Of a DNA stretch of 41,668 nt, positions 24,365 to 32,686 are shown piece by piece. The DNA is taken from the NCBI GenBank assembly GCA_903931945.1, contig CAIZEI010000039.1, positions 1 to 41,668 on the forward strand, written 5' to 3'. Numbering within the stretch: position 1 is the stretch's first letter; each line of letters opens with the position of its first letter. The DNA comes from an uncultured Hyphomicrobiales bacterium (GTDB taxonomy: Bacteria; Pseudomonadota; Alphaproteobacteria; Rhizobiales; Beijerinckiaceae). A program made the translations under genes and the position numbers. Under the pieces are notes generated by a model. That model saw nothing but the letters and a program-made list of their open reading frames with translations, did no database searches and was not told where the DNA came from.

Positions 24365-25642
24365 GTGACCGCTGTTGTAACCTCGATTCAATCGTCTGCC
24401 GAGACGGCCCTCGGCAAACTCTACGCGTCCTTGCCAAAGGGCGTGGGCGCCGCTGGCGTCGCGCGCGCGCGGGCTTTTGCGAGATTCGAGAGATCGGGGC
24501 TGCCGACGCGCCGCATCGAAGCCTGGCATTACACCGATATGCGCAGCGCATTGCGCGAGGCCTATCCGCTGGCGTTTGATTACGCGATGAACCCGACCAG
24601 GGGTTTGCGAATAGACCTCATCGACGGCGCTGCGCCGGACGATCTGGGCCAGCAAACATGGCCCGAAGGCTTGCGTGTTCGCGCGCTGCGCGATGTGCTG
24701 GCCGGCGCCGGCGATGATCTCGCTGCGAAGATTTATCCGGATCAAGGCGCTAACGACGCCATGGTCGCTCTCAATGCAGCGATGTCGGGCGATGGACTCG
24801 TGATCGAGGTGGCGACCGGCGCGCGCATCGAAACGCCCATTGGCGTTTACTGGCGTTCGGGCGGCGTCACGCCAAGATCCGACTTCTCGCGCGTTCTCGT
24901 GCTCCTTGGAGACGGCGCCCACATAACGCTGGTGGAATCGCACGCGGCTCATGCGAGGACGCAACGCAATAGCGCGATCGTTTTTCATCTTGCTGCTGGC
25001 GCCAGTGTCGAGCATGTCTTCGTGCCTGAATTTTATGAGGCCGAATCTCACGTCGCCACATTGATCGCGGAATTGGGCGAATGCGCTGCTTTCAATTCTT
25101 TTGCGCTCATCGCTGGCGGCGGCTTGTTGCGCCGGCAAATTTTTGCGCGTTGCGCAGGCGAACAGGCTGACGTCGCTTTCCGAGGGGTTTCATTGCTGGG
25201 GGGCAAGCAACACGCCGACACGACGCTTGTGGTCGATCACGCCGCGCCGCACGGGCGGAGCAGGGAACTGTTCAAGCATATTGTGACTGATGGGGCCTCA
25301 GGCGTTTTTCAGGGCAAGGTCATTGTCCGCCCCCATGCGCAAAAGGTCGATGGCGGTATGAAAAGCCAGACATTGCTGCTGTCGGACGATGCGGCAATGT
25401 ACAACAAGCCGGAACTGGAAATTTTTGCCGACGATGTTGTTTGTGGACACGGGGCGACGGTGGGCGAACTCGACAAGGACCAATTGTTCTACCTGATGGC
25501 GCGCGGCCTGACGAAAGCCGAGGCGGAGGCGCTGCTGCTGGACGGTTTTGCGCGCGAGGCGATCGAGTTTGTAAGCAATGAGGACGTAAGGTCGAGGCTT
25601 GAAACCCTGATGTCCGACTGGCTTGAATCGAGGCCGTCATGA
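24365..25642 (+). CDS. sufD: Fe-S cluster scaffold SufD
   Basis: A 425-residue SufD, the partner of SufB. It has TRRIEAWHYTDMR near the N-terminus and HADTTLVVDHAAPHGRSREL, then GVFQGKVIVRPHAQKVDG, LLSDDAAMYNKPELEIFADDV and CGHGATVGELDKDQLFYLMARG, all conserved SufD elements. I choose the GTG at 24365 because GAGGA lies 7 bases upstream and it sits 11 bases after sufC. In-frame ATGs at 24299 and 24320 would overlap sufC by over 30 bases. The stop overlaps the sufS ATG. Confidence 0.93.
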   Translation: MTAVVTSIQSSAETALGKLYASLPKGVGAAGVARARAFARFERSGLPTRRIEAWHYTDMRSALREAYPLAFDYAMNPTRGLRIDLIDGAAPDDLGQQTWPEGLRVRALRDVLAGAGDDLAAKIYPDQGANDAMVALNAAMSGDGLVIEVATGARIETPIGVYWRSGGVTPRSDFSRVLVLLGDGAHITLVESHAAHARTQRNSAIVFHLAAGASVEHVFVPEFYEAESHVATLIAELGECAAFNSFALIAGGGLLRRQIFARCAGEQADVAFRGVSLLGGKQHADTTLVVDHAAPHGRSRELFKHIVTDGASGVFQGKVIVRPHAQKVDGGMKSQTLLLSDDAAMYNKPELEIFADDVVCGHGATVGELDKDQLFYLMARGLTKAEAEALLLDGFAREAIEFVSNEDVRSRLETLMSDWLESRPS

Positions 25643-26871
25643 CGATGCAAGCCACCCCCTATGATGTTGAAAAGCTGCGTGCGGATTTTCCGATCCTTTC
25701 GGAAAAGCCCTATGGCAAAAAGCTCGTTTACCTTGACAATGCCGCATCGGCGCAGAAGCCGCGCGCGGTGATTGAACGCATGGTTCACGCCTACGAGCAT
25801 GAATACGCCAATGTCCATCGTGGATTGCATTACCTTGCCAATGCCGCGACAGATGCCTTTGAAGGTGCGCGCGAAAAGGTTCGGTTTTTCCTGAACGCCG
25901 CTTCAACGGACGAAATTATCTTCACCCGTTCGGCGACAGAAGCGCTGAATCTGGTTGCCGCATCTATTGGCCAGTCCATCAGCGAGGGCGATGAAATCGT
26001 GCTCTCGATCATGGAGCATCACTCCAATATTGTGCCCTGGCATTTTTTGCGCGAACGCAAGGGCGCTGTCCTGAAGTGGATCGGGTGTGATGACGACGGC
26101 AATTTCTCGCTGGACGAATTCGAACGCCTGCTGACGCCGCGCACGAAAATGGTCGCCATCACGCATATGTCGAATGTGCTTGGGACCGTTGTTCCGGTGA
26201 AGGATTTAATCCGGATTGCGCACGCCCATGGCGTGAAAGTTCTGGTCGACGGCTCGCAGGGCGCCGTGCATCTGGACGTCGATGTGCGCGATCTCGACGC
26301 GGATTTTTATGCATTTACCGGCCATAAGGTTTACGGCCCGACGGGCATTGGCGTTCTTTACGGCAAAAGGAAACTGCTTGAAACCATGCCGCCCTTCAAC
26401 GGCGGCGGGGAGATGATCGAGACTGTGACGATGGAGTCTGTGACCTATAACAGTCCGCCGCATCGCTTTGAGGCGGGAACGCCGCCGATTGTGCAGGCCA
26501 TCGGGCTTGGCGCTGCGATCGACTATATGTTGAATGTGGGACGCGCGAATATTCGCGCGCACGAAAACGCGCTGCGTGATTACGCCCATGAGCGGCTTGG
26601 CGCCATGAAGCGCCTGCGGATTTTTGGTCACGCCAGAGACAAGGGCGCGATCGTATCCTTCGAGATGAAGGGCGCGCATGCTCACGACGTTGCAACGGTT
26701 ATCGATCGCTCGGGCGTTGCAGTCCGGGCGGGCACGCATTGCGCCATGCCGCTGCTTCAGCGATTTGGCGTAAAATCGACATGCCGCGCCTCATTTGCGC
26801 TATATAATACGCACGAGGAAGTCGATGCGCTGGTTGAGGCGCTGGCGCGGGCCGAGGCCCTGTTCTCATGA
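25639..26871 (+). CDS. sufS: cysteine desulfurase SufS (group II)
   Basis: A 410-residue PLP enzyme, the SufS/CsdA type. It opens with YDVEKLRADFPILSEK and YLDNAASAQKP, has SIMEHHSNIVPWH, the PLP Lys230 in TGHKVYGPTGIG, and Cys368 in RAGTHCAMPLLQRF within the short loop typical of group II. Group II enzymes normally need SufE or SufU as an acceptor, but neither gene is in this operon. The ATG overlaps the sufD stop (ATGA). The operon thus encodes two desulfurases of different groups. Confidence 0.96.
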   Translation: MTMQATPYDVEKLRADFPILSEKPYGKKLVYLDNAASAQKPRAVIERMVHAYEHEYANVHRGLHYLANAATDAFEGAREKVRFFLNAASTDEIIFTRSATEALNLVAASIGQSISEGDEIVLSIMEHHSNIVPWHFLRERKGAVLKWIGCDDDGNFSLDEFERLLTPRTKMVAITHMSNVLGTVVPVKDLIRIAHAHGVKVLVDGSQGAVHLDVDVRDLDADFYAFTGHKVYGPTGIGVLYGKRKLLETMPPFNGGGEMIETVTMESVTYNSPPHRFEAGTPPIVQAIGLGAAIDYMLNVGRANIRAHENALRDYAHERLGAMKRLRIFGHARDKGAIVSFEMKGAHAHDVATVIDRSGVAVRAGTHCAMPLLQRFGVKSTCRASFALYNTHEEVDALVEALARAEALFS

Positions 26872-26881
26872 GGAAACTGTC

Positions 26882-27271
26882 ATGACCGGCAGCACCGCAG
26901 TTGAAAGCGAATATCAGCCCAACCGGCCTGCGATGGAATATCCCTCGCAGGTTCCGCCCGAAGAGCTTGACCGTTTGACCGACGATCTCATCGCGGCGCT
27001 GAAAACCGTGTTCGATCCGGAAATTCCCGTCGATATTTATGAGCTCGGTCTCATTTATAGAATCGATATCGACGACTCCCGCTTCGTGAACATCGACATG
27101 ACGCTGACCGCCCCCGGCTGTCCGGTCGCCGGCGAAATGCCGCAATGGGTCGAAAACGCCGTCAATGCAGTGCATGGCGTGTCAGGCGTCAAGGTTTCAA
27201 TGACATTCGATCCACCCTGGGATCAAAGCCGTATGTCGGAGGAAGCGCGCGTTGCGCTCGATATGTGGTGA
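26882..27271 (+). CDS. sufT: Fe-S maturation protein SufT (MIP18/DUF59 family)
   Basis: A 129-residue protein of the DUF59 family. It has LKTVFDPEIPVDIYELGLIY, the diagnostic segment, and LTAPGCPVAGEMP with the conserved Cys, ending DPPWDQSRMSEEAR. The first 30 residues are a variable, polar extension. SufT-type proteins assist Fe-S protein maturation. The ATG at 26882 has GAGGA six to nine bases upstream and lies 10 bases after sufS. Confidence 0.93.
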   Translation: MTGSTAVESEYQPNRPAMEYPSQVPPEELDRLTDDLIAALKTVFDPEIPVDIYELGLIYRIDIDDSRFVNIDMTLTAPGCPVAGEMPQWVENAVNAVHGVSGVKVSMTFDPPWDQSRMSEEARVALDMW

Positions 27272-27323
27272 CGGCATCTGGAAATACCCGTTAATCCCTC
27301 CTATCTGGAATGGGACTGCGTCG

Positions 27324-27340
27324 CCGGGCCTTGAACCCGG
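27324..27340 (+). promoter_or_regulatory. leader hairpin before sufA, shared with sufB
   Basis: CCGGG-CCTTGAA-CCCGG is a perfect 5-bp stem with the same 7-base loop as the sufB leader hairpin, 18 bases before the sufA ATG and just ahead of its AGGAG. It may modulate translation or mark an RNA processing site; this is inference from the repeated sequence and position. Confidence 0.5.
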
Positions 27341-27358
27341 GTGAGACAGGAGACTGCA

Positions 27359-27745
27359 ATGGCATCGGCGATATCCCGCTTCAAGGTGATGACGCTTTCC
27401 GAGGCGGCCGCGGAGCGCGCGCGGGAAATAATGACGGAGTCTGACAAGCAGGGCGCCATGCTGCGCGTCGGCGTCAGAAATGGCGGCTGCGCCGGCATGT
27501 CCTATACAATGGACTGGACGCGCGAAATTGGCGCGCATGACGAATTGATTGAGGACAAGGGCGTACGGATCGTTATCGATCCCAAGGCCGTGCTGTTTCT
27601 GCTCGGCACGGAAATGGATTTTGAGACGACCAAATTGTCTTCAGGCTTTGTTTTCCGCAATCCCAACCAGACATCGGCCTGCGGGTGTGGCGAAAGCGTC
27701 GCCATCGAACCCGCCCGGCCTGAAGCCCTTCAGGCCTCGCGCTGA
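27359..27745 (+). CDS. sufA: A-type Fe-S carrier SufA/IscA
   Basis: A 128-residue A-type carrier that moves clusters from the scaffold to target proteins. The three conserved cysteines are present: Cys44 in GGCAGMSY and Cys108 and Cys110 in ACGCGES. The rest follows the HesB-like fold (VRIVIDPKAVLFLLGTEMD, SGFVFRNPN). The ATG at 27359 has AGGAG six bases upstream. The last 16 bases overlap the end of the convergent minus-strand gene. Confidence 0.95.
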   Translation: MASAISRFKVMTLSEAAAERAREIMTESDKQGAMLRVGVRNGGCAGMSYTMDWTREIGAHDELIEDKGVRIVIDPKAVLFLLGTEMDFETTKLSSGFVFRNPNQTSACGCGESVAIEPARPEALQASR

Positions 27746-28836
27746 AAGAACCAGACGCCTGGCGTGCGGGAAATGCGGCGCGCGATCAGGTGTTCGAGCA
27801 TGGTCGTGGGATAGAGCACGCAGGCCGTGCCGAACGCGCCGATCTTTTCGACTGTTGTTAGTAACTCGCTGTCGCGAGCAAAATCGTTTTCGGCATGACC
27901 GCCAAGCCAGGAATCGCAATCCCTTAAAATCACAACAAAGGCTGGCAGTTCAGGCCAGAGCTTCGTTCTCCGCCGCACAATAAGCGCGGTCTCAATTCTT
28001 TCGTTCTGCGAAAAAGCCGCATGGATGGCTGCGGCGGCGTCGGGCGAAAGCGCGGCGGGGCGGTGCAGGTCCCACAGGCGGGGCGGGCGCTGGCGTTCGC
28101 GGTCGGCTCGTATCAGAGCTTTTCCGAGTTTTTTCAGGGACCGACGATGTTGCGCAGCCACACTCGGCGAGGGATGCAGCGGCAGAATGTCCAGCGCCAG
28201 TCGGTGCGCCGAGCTTGCCAGTCGTGGGTCGATCCACATCGCCTCGATCAGATCGGCAACGCCTTCTGCATCGCCCTGCTCGATGCGGTCCAGACCGTTA
28301 GCGTGGCGCGCGCGCGAGAGATCTCTGAGCGCTTCGAGTCCCCGGCTGGGGTCTGCGGCGGTGGGTTGTGCGCTGGCGGGGGCGAGTTCCAGCGTTTCCT
28401 GAGGCTCAATCCCGGGGAAAAGAAACTCCTGCGGCTGTAATTTCAGGGTTGTTTCCGATCCGGCGGGTTCGGACATCCAGTCGAGATTCACGACTTGCTG
28501 CAGTTCCTTCGCGCGATCGGGTTCCCGTTTCGCCTGAAAACGTTCAAATTCCTGAGTTTCGTCGGGGTAGGCCTCGGCCGGCTGGCGATCGGGAAGAATG
28601 TCGTTCTCAACTTCCGGCAGGTCCTGCGACGGCGGGGCGGCCTTGCGCTGGAGAGCCGTGCGCCAATCCGGGATCCGCTGACTGGCCAGCGCCAGTCGTT
28701 CCTTCACAAGGATGCCGCCATTCAGGGCCTTTGTCCTGGCGGTTTCAACCAGTGCGGCGAGCCCGGCGAGTTCTTCCTCTTCGGGCGCGGGGATGGCCCT
28801 GCCGATGGCGCGCAATTCGTCGACAGAAAAACCCAT
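27730..28836 (-). CDS. protein of unknown function, 368 residues
   Basis: A long minus-strand frame convergent with sufA and divergent from the phosphatidyltransferase. Residues 1-60 are a helical charged start (GFSVDELRAIGRAI). The middle, about 60-160, is Pro/Glu/Gln-rich and probably disordered. The C-terminal part looks folded and helical, with DLIEAMWIDPRLASSAHRLA, then FVVILRDCDSWLGGHAENDF and a terminal segment ending RISRTPGVWFF. There is no signal peptide or membrane helix, so it is probably cytoplasmic. I recognise no family. The start is either the ATG at 28836 (weak ribosome site) or a TTG at 28857; TATAAA at about 28870 could be the -10 box of its promoter. Confidence 0.75.
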   Translation of the reverse strand: MGFSVDELRAIGRAIPAPEEEELAGLAALVETARTKALNGGILVKERLALASQRIPDWRTALQRKAAPPSQDLPEVENDILPDRQPAEAYPDETQEFERFQAKREPDRAKELQQVVNLDWMSEPAGSETTLKLQPQEFLFPGIEPQETLELAPASAQPTAADPSRGLEALRDLSRARHANGLDRIEQGDAEGVADLIEAMWIDPRLASSAHRLALDILPLHPSPSVAAQHRRSLKKLGKALIRADRERQRPPRLWDLHRPAALSPDAAAAIHAAFSQNERIETALIVRRRTKLWPELPAFVVILRDCDSWLGGHAENDFARDSELLTTVEKIGAFGTACVLYPTTMLEHLIARRISRTPGVWFFQREA

Positions 28837-28990
28837 TTTGGATGCGCCCGTATGCAATGTGACTTAACCCTTTATATTCATAAGAAATTAACGCGAGGTT
28901 CGCGCGGCTCGGCAAATGCCGTGTCAATTGTCGGGAAAATCGCTTTAAAATGGCTTTGCCAAACCGTTCCATGCTGGTAGTGGCGACTCC

Positions 28991-29542
28991 ATGAGCGCTC
29001 GCGATTTTTTGCACGTCCTGCCCAACCTGATTACCGTAGGGCGATTTTTACTCGTGCCGGTGACGATTGCATTGATGGTCAACCAGCGTTGGGCGGAAGC
29101 TTTTACGGCATTTGCCGTGGCCGGGGCATCAGACGCAGCGGATGGTTTTCTGGCCCGCAGGTTCAATCTGCGAACCGATCTTGGGGCGTATCTGGATCCA
29201 TTGGCGGACAAGGCTCTGCTCGTGTCGATTTACATATGGCTGGCCGTTCAGCCGATTTTGCCAGCCACCATAGCGATTCTTGTCGTTTCGCGGGATGTGA
29301 TGATCGTCGGGGCTGTGATGATGTCGTGGGTTATGGGTCGGCCTGTTCAAATCGCCCCCTTGATGATTTCAAAAATCAATACAGCGGCGCAGATTGCTCT
29401 GGCGGGCGTTGTGCTGGCCGAACGCGCGTTCGATTTCCAGATCGATATCTTCCGTGAGGGGTTGCTGTGGATCGTCGCGGCGTCCACGCTGGCTTCAATG
29501 GCGGTCTATCTGTTTCAATGGCTCAAGCATATGACGGATTGA
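28991..29542 (+). CDS. CDP-alcohol phosphatidyltransferase (PgsA-like)
   Basis: A 183-residue integral membrane enzyme that transfers a phosphatidyl group from CDP-diacylglycerol to an alcohol, probably glycerol-3-phosphate (PgsA) or a phosphatidylglycerol-type acceptor. The signature DG-x2-AR-x8-G-x3-D-x3-D is intact in ADGFLARRFNLRTDLGAYLD plus the following PLAD. About five hydrophobic segments follow. PNLITVGRFLLVPV is the usual N-terminal helix. The ATG at 28991 has no strong ribosome site. It is followed by hdaA, ppk and ppx, a gene order I know from Rhizobiales. Confidence 0.9.
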   Translation: MSARDFLHVLPNLITVGRFLLVPVTIALMVNQRWAEAFTAFAVAGASDAADGFLARRFNLRTDLGAYLDPLADKALLVSIYIWLAVQPILPATIAILVVSRDVMIVGAVMMSWVMGRPVQIAPLMISKINTAAQIALAGVVLAERAFDFQIDIFREGLLWIVAASTLASMAVYLFQWLKHMTD

Positions 29543-29694
29543 CTTTCGCGACCGCCTCCGCAGAACAGGGGGCCCGAGCGGGAATGCGTGGTGCCTCCGT
29601 CCCGTTGCTTTCGGCTTTCAATGGCAAAGCAGGGCTCGTGCGAAATGTCGCGCAACGCCTGTCCCTGATACTGGGTGGTTGAGTGTTGAGGAAT

Positions 29695-30372
29695 ATGTCG
29701 GAAACGTTCCGCCAGTTGGCGCTTGATCTGCCGACCTCCCCGCGCTTCGGTCGGGAGGATTTTCTTGTCTCGGACTCCAATCGCGCCGCTTTCGAGATGT
29801 TTGAACGTTGGCCGGACTGGCCTGACCCCATGCTCCTGCTGCTGGGGCCGACGGGCGCGGGCAAAAGCCATCTCGCTCATATCTGGGCCGCGCAGGCGCG
29901 TGCGCGGATCATTCCGGCGAGTGAACTCGCTGCGGTCGATATTGCCGAACTCGCCAGCGGCGCCGTTGTGCTGGAGGACGCAGACCGCGCTGCGGGAATT
30001 GAGCGCCCGCTTTTCCACCTGATCAATCTTGTCCGTGACAACGGATGTTTTATGACCATTACCGCGAGATCGTGGCCGGACCATTGGGGGCTCGACGTGG
30101 CCGACCTGCTGTCGCGATTGCGGCGCTCGCCAGCGGTTGAAATCGGCGAGCCCGATGATTCCCTTGTCCGCGCTGTACTGGTCAAACTCTTCCATGACCG
30201 GCAATTGACGGTGGATTCCAGCGTCGTCGATTTCCTCGCCCTGCGTATCGAGCGCTCGCTTGCTTCCGCACGCTCGGTTGTCGAGGCGCTTGACCGGGAA
30301 GGGCTGGAGCGCGGGCGGCCCATTACGAGACCCATGGCCGCCGATTTCATCCGGCGTCTGGATAGCATCTGA
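29695..30372 (+). CDS. hdaA: DnaA regulatory inactivator HdaA (DnaA-like AAA+)
   Basis: A 225-residue AAA+ protein of the Hda type, resembling the central ATPase part of DnaA without the DNA-binding domain. It has an N-terminal clamp-binding-like segment (RQLALDLP, residues 6-13), an ATPase P-loop GPTGAGKS at 51-58, LEDADR as Walker B, and SRLRRSPAVEIGEPDD as sensor region. With the beta clamp, Hda stimulates ATP hydrolysis by DnaA after initiation, so replication does not restart. The ATG at 29695 places this N-terminus as in other Hda proteins; a GTG at 29683 is an alternative. Confidence 0.9.
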   Translation: MSETFRQLALDLPTSPRFGREDFLVSDSNRAAFEMFERWPDWPDPMLLLLGPTGAGKSHLAHIWAAQARARIIPASELAAVDIAELASGAVVLEDADRAAGIERPLFHLINLVRDNGCFMTITARSWPDHWGLDVADLLSRLRRSPAVEIGEPDDSLVRAVLVKLFHDRQLTVDSSVVDFLALRIERSLASARSVVEALDREGLERGRPITRPMAADFIRRLDSI

Positions 30373-30445
30373 CAAGACCGTCATGATACTATCATGAGCG
30401 ACGATGAAGCTGCCTTGATTCCAGCAAACAGGGCGAGGGTTGATT

Positions 30446-32683
30446 ATGGCAAGACAGGCGCGGGCGGCATTGGCCGGAGTGAACATGCAGGCGAAGGCGT
30501 ACGATTTGAACGAACATGCGCTGGCCCCGCCGATCCATGAATCGAACGCCGAGCTTGCCCTTTCCCCCCATCGTTTCATCAACCGGGAATTATCGTGGCT
30601 GGAATTCAACCATCGCGTTCTGGAAGAATCCTCAAACCGCAATCACCCCCTTCTGGAGCGGCTTCGCTTCCTGTCGATTTCGGCCAGCAACCTTGATGAA
30701 TTTTTCATGGTGCGGGTCGCAGGCCTGCGTGGCCAGATCCAGCATGGCGATTTGCTGCCTGCGGACGACGGTCTCTCGCCGATCGAACAGCTTGCCCGCA
30801 TTCGCGAACGCATTCTGAAGCTGAGTCGGGAACAGGGCGAACGCTGGCGCGAGTTGCAGAGCGAATTGCGGCAGGACAACGTGTTGATCCTGACGCCCGA
30901 GGAGTTGACGACGGAAGACAAACTCTGGCTGGAAAACGAGTTTCTGGTCAATATTTTCGCCGTGCTGACGCCGCTGGCGATCGATCCTGCGCATCCTTTC
31001 CCGTTCATTCCGAATTTCGGGTTCAGCGTCGCCCTGGAATTGTGCGCTGACGCTGACGGCAAGCATATGAACGCGCTCGTGCGGATGCCGATGAAAATCC
31101 AGCGTTTTATAAGGCTGCCCGAACCGGTGGGCTCGGGAAAGAATCGATTTGCGCCTCTTGAAACGGTGATCAGAATACACACCAGCCATCTTTTTCCCGG
31201 CTATTCCGTCATCGGGCAGGGGCTCTTTCGCGTCGTGCGCGACAGTGAAGTCGAGATTGAGGAAGAGGCCGAAGATCTCGTGCTCAATTTCGAAACCGCC
31301 CTCAAGCGCCGCCGTCGCGGAACCGTGATCCGGCTTGAGTTCGAGGCGTCGCTGCCGTCCAAATTACGCGATTTTATCGCGGGGGAACTGGAGGTTCGGG
31401 ATGAGGAGATATTCATCCAGGATGGAATGCTGGCGCTGAACGAGCTTTCGGAAATTGTCAGCGTGGACCGGCCTGATCTGAAATTCATTCCCTTCAATGC
31501 GCGCTTTCCCGAACGCGTTCGCGAAAATGGCGGCGATTGCTTTGCCGCAATCAAGCAGAAGGACCTTGTCGTTCATCACCCGTACGAGACGTTTGACGTC
31601 GTCGTTCAGTACCTTTCGCAGGCGGCGCGCGACCCGGCGGTTGTCGCCATCAAGCAGACGCTTTATCGGACGTCATCGGACAGTCCGATCGTCAAAACGC
31701 TCGTCGAAGCAGCTGAGGCCGGCAAATCCGTCACTGCGCTGATTGAGTTGAAAGCGCGTTTTGACGAGGAGGCGAACATTCGCTGGGCGCGCGATCTTGA
31801 ACGCGCGGGCGCGCAGGTGATTTTCGGATTTGTCGATTTGAAGACGCACGGCAAATTGTCGATGGTCGTGCGGCGCGAAGGCGGGGCGCTGGTGAGCTAT
31901 TGCCATATCGGCACGGGCAATTACCACCCGGTGACTGCGCGCATCTATACGGACATATCGCTTTTTACCGCCGACCCGGCGGTTGGGCGCGATGTCGCCA
32001 AGGTTTTCAATTTCATCACCGGTTACGCCCGGCCGGCGAGTCTCGAAAAACTCGCGATTTCGCCAATCAATCTCAAAAAACGCTTGCTCGACAACATCGC
32101 GTCCGAAATCGAGCACGCCCGCGCCGGGCGTCCCGCCGCCATCTGGGGCAAGTGCAATGCGCTTGTCGATCCTATGATTATTGACGCGCTTTATGCCGCG
32201 AGCCAGGCTGGCGTTCAAATCGATCTTGTCGTGCGCGGCATCTGCTGTCTACGACCGGGAATTCCAGGTTTCTCCGAAAACATCCGGGTCAAATCGATTA
32301 TCGGACGTTTTCTCGAACACGCCCGTGTTTACGCCTTCGGCGCCGGCCATGGATTGCCCCATCCCGATGCGTTGGTCTACATTGCGTCCGCCGATCTGAT
32401 GCAGCGCAATCTCGACCGCCGGGTTGAGGTTCTGATGCCCGTGACCAACCCGACTGTGCATGAACAGGTGCTCGACCAGATCATGGTCGCCAACCTGATC
32501 GATAACCAGCAGAGCTACCGTGTTTTACAGGATGGATCGAGCGAGCGCATTACGCCGCATCAGGGCGAGGAAGCGTTCAATGCGCATGGCTATTTCATGA
32601 CCAATCCGAGCCTTTCCGGACGCGGAAAGTCGCTTAAGGAATCCGCCCCCAGAACCCTGTCCAAACGACTTGAGGCCAACTGA
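30446..32683 (+). CDS. ppk1: polyphosphate kinase 1
   Basis: A 745-residue enzyme that polymerises the terminal phosphate of ATP into polyphosphate. [18 protein letters not shown] is the N-terminal signature. His468 in [14 protein letters not shown] is at the position of the phosphorylated His of E. coli Ppk (H435), with His487 and His494 in [18 protein letters not shown] and FLEHARVY supplying the second conserved His region. The ATG at 30446 has GAGGG six bases upstream; the TTG at 30440 is less likely. ppx follows 3 bases after the stop, so polyphosphate synthesis and degradation are co-expressed. Confidence 0.97.
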   Translation: MARQARAALAGVNMQAKAYDLNEHALAPPIHESNAELALSPHRFINRELSWLEFNHRVLEESSNRNHPLLERLRFLSISASNLDEFFMVRVAGLRGQIQHGDLLPADDGLSPIEQLARIRERILKLSREQGERWRELQSELRQDNVLILTPEELTTEDKLWLENEFLVNIFAVLTPLAIDPAHPFPFIPNFGFSVALELCADADGKHMNALVRMPMKIQRFIRLPEPVGSGKNRFAPLETVIRIHTSHLFPGYSVIGQGLFRVVRDSEVEIEEEAEDLVLNFETALKRRRRGTVIRLEFEASLPSKLRDFIAGELEVRDEEIFIQDGMLALNELSEIVSVDRPDLKFIPFNARFPERVRENGGDCFAAIKQKDLVVHHPYETFDVVVQYLSQAARDPAVVAIKQTLYRTSSDSPIVKTLVEAAEAGKSVTALIELKARFDEEANIRWARDLERAGAQVIFGFVDLKTHGKLSMVVRREGGALVSYCHIGTGNYHPVTARIYTDISLFTADPAVGRDVAKVFNFITGYARPASLEKLAISPINLKKRLLDNIASEIEHARAGRPAAIWGKCNALVDPMIIDALYAASQAGVQIDLVVRGICCLRPGIPGFSENIRVKSIIGRFLEHARVYAFGAGHGLPHPDALVYIASADLMQRNLDRRVEVLMPVTNPTVHEQVLDQIMVANLIDNQQSYRVLQDGSSERITPHQGEEAFNAHGYFMTNPSLSGRGKSLKESAPRTLSKRLEAN

Positions 32684-32686
32684 TCG

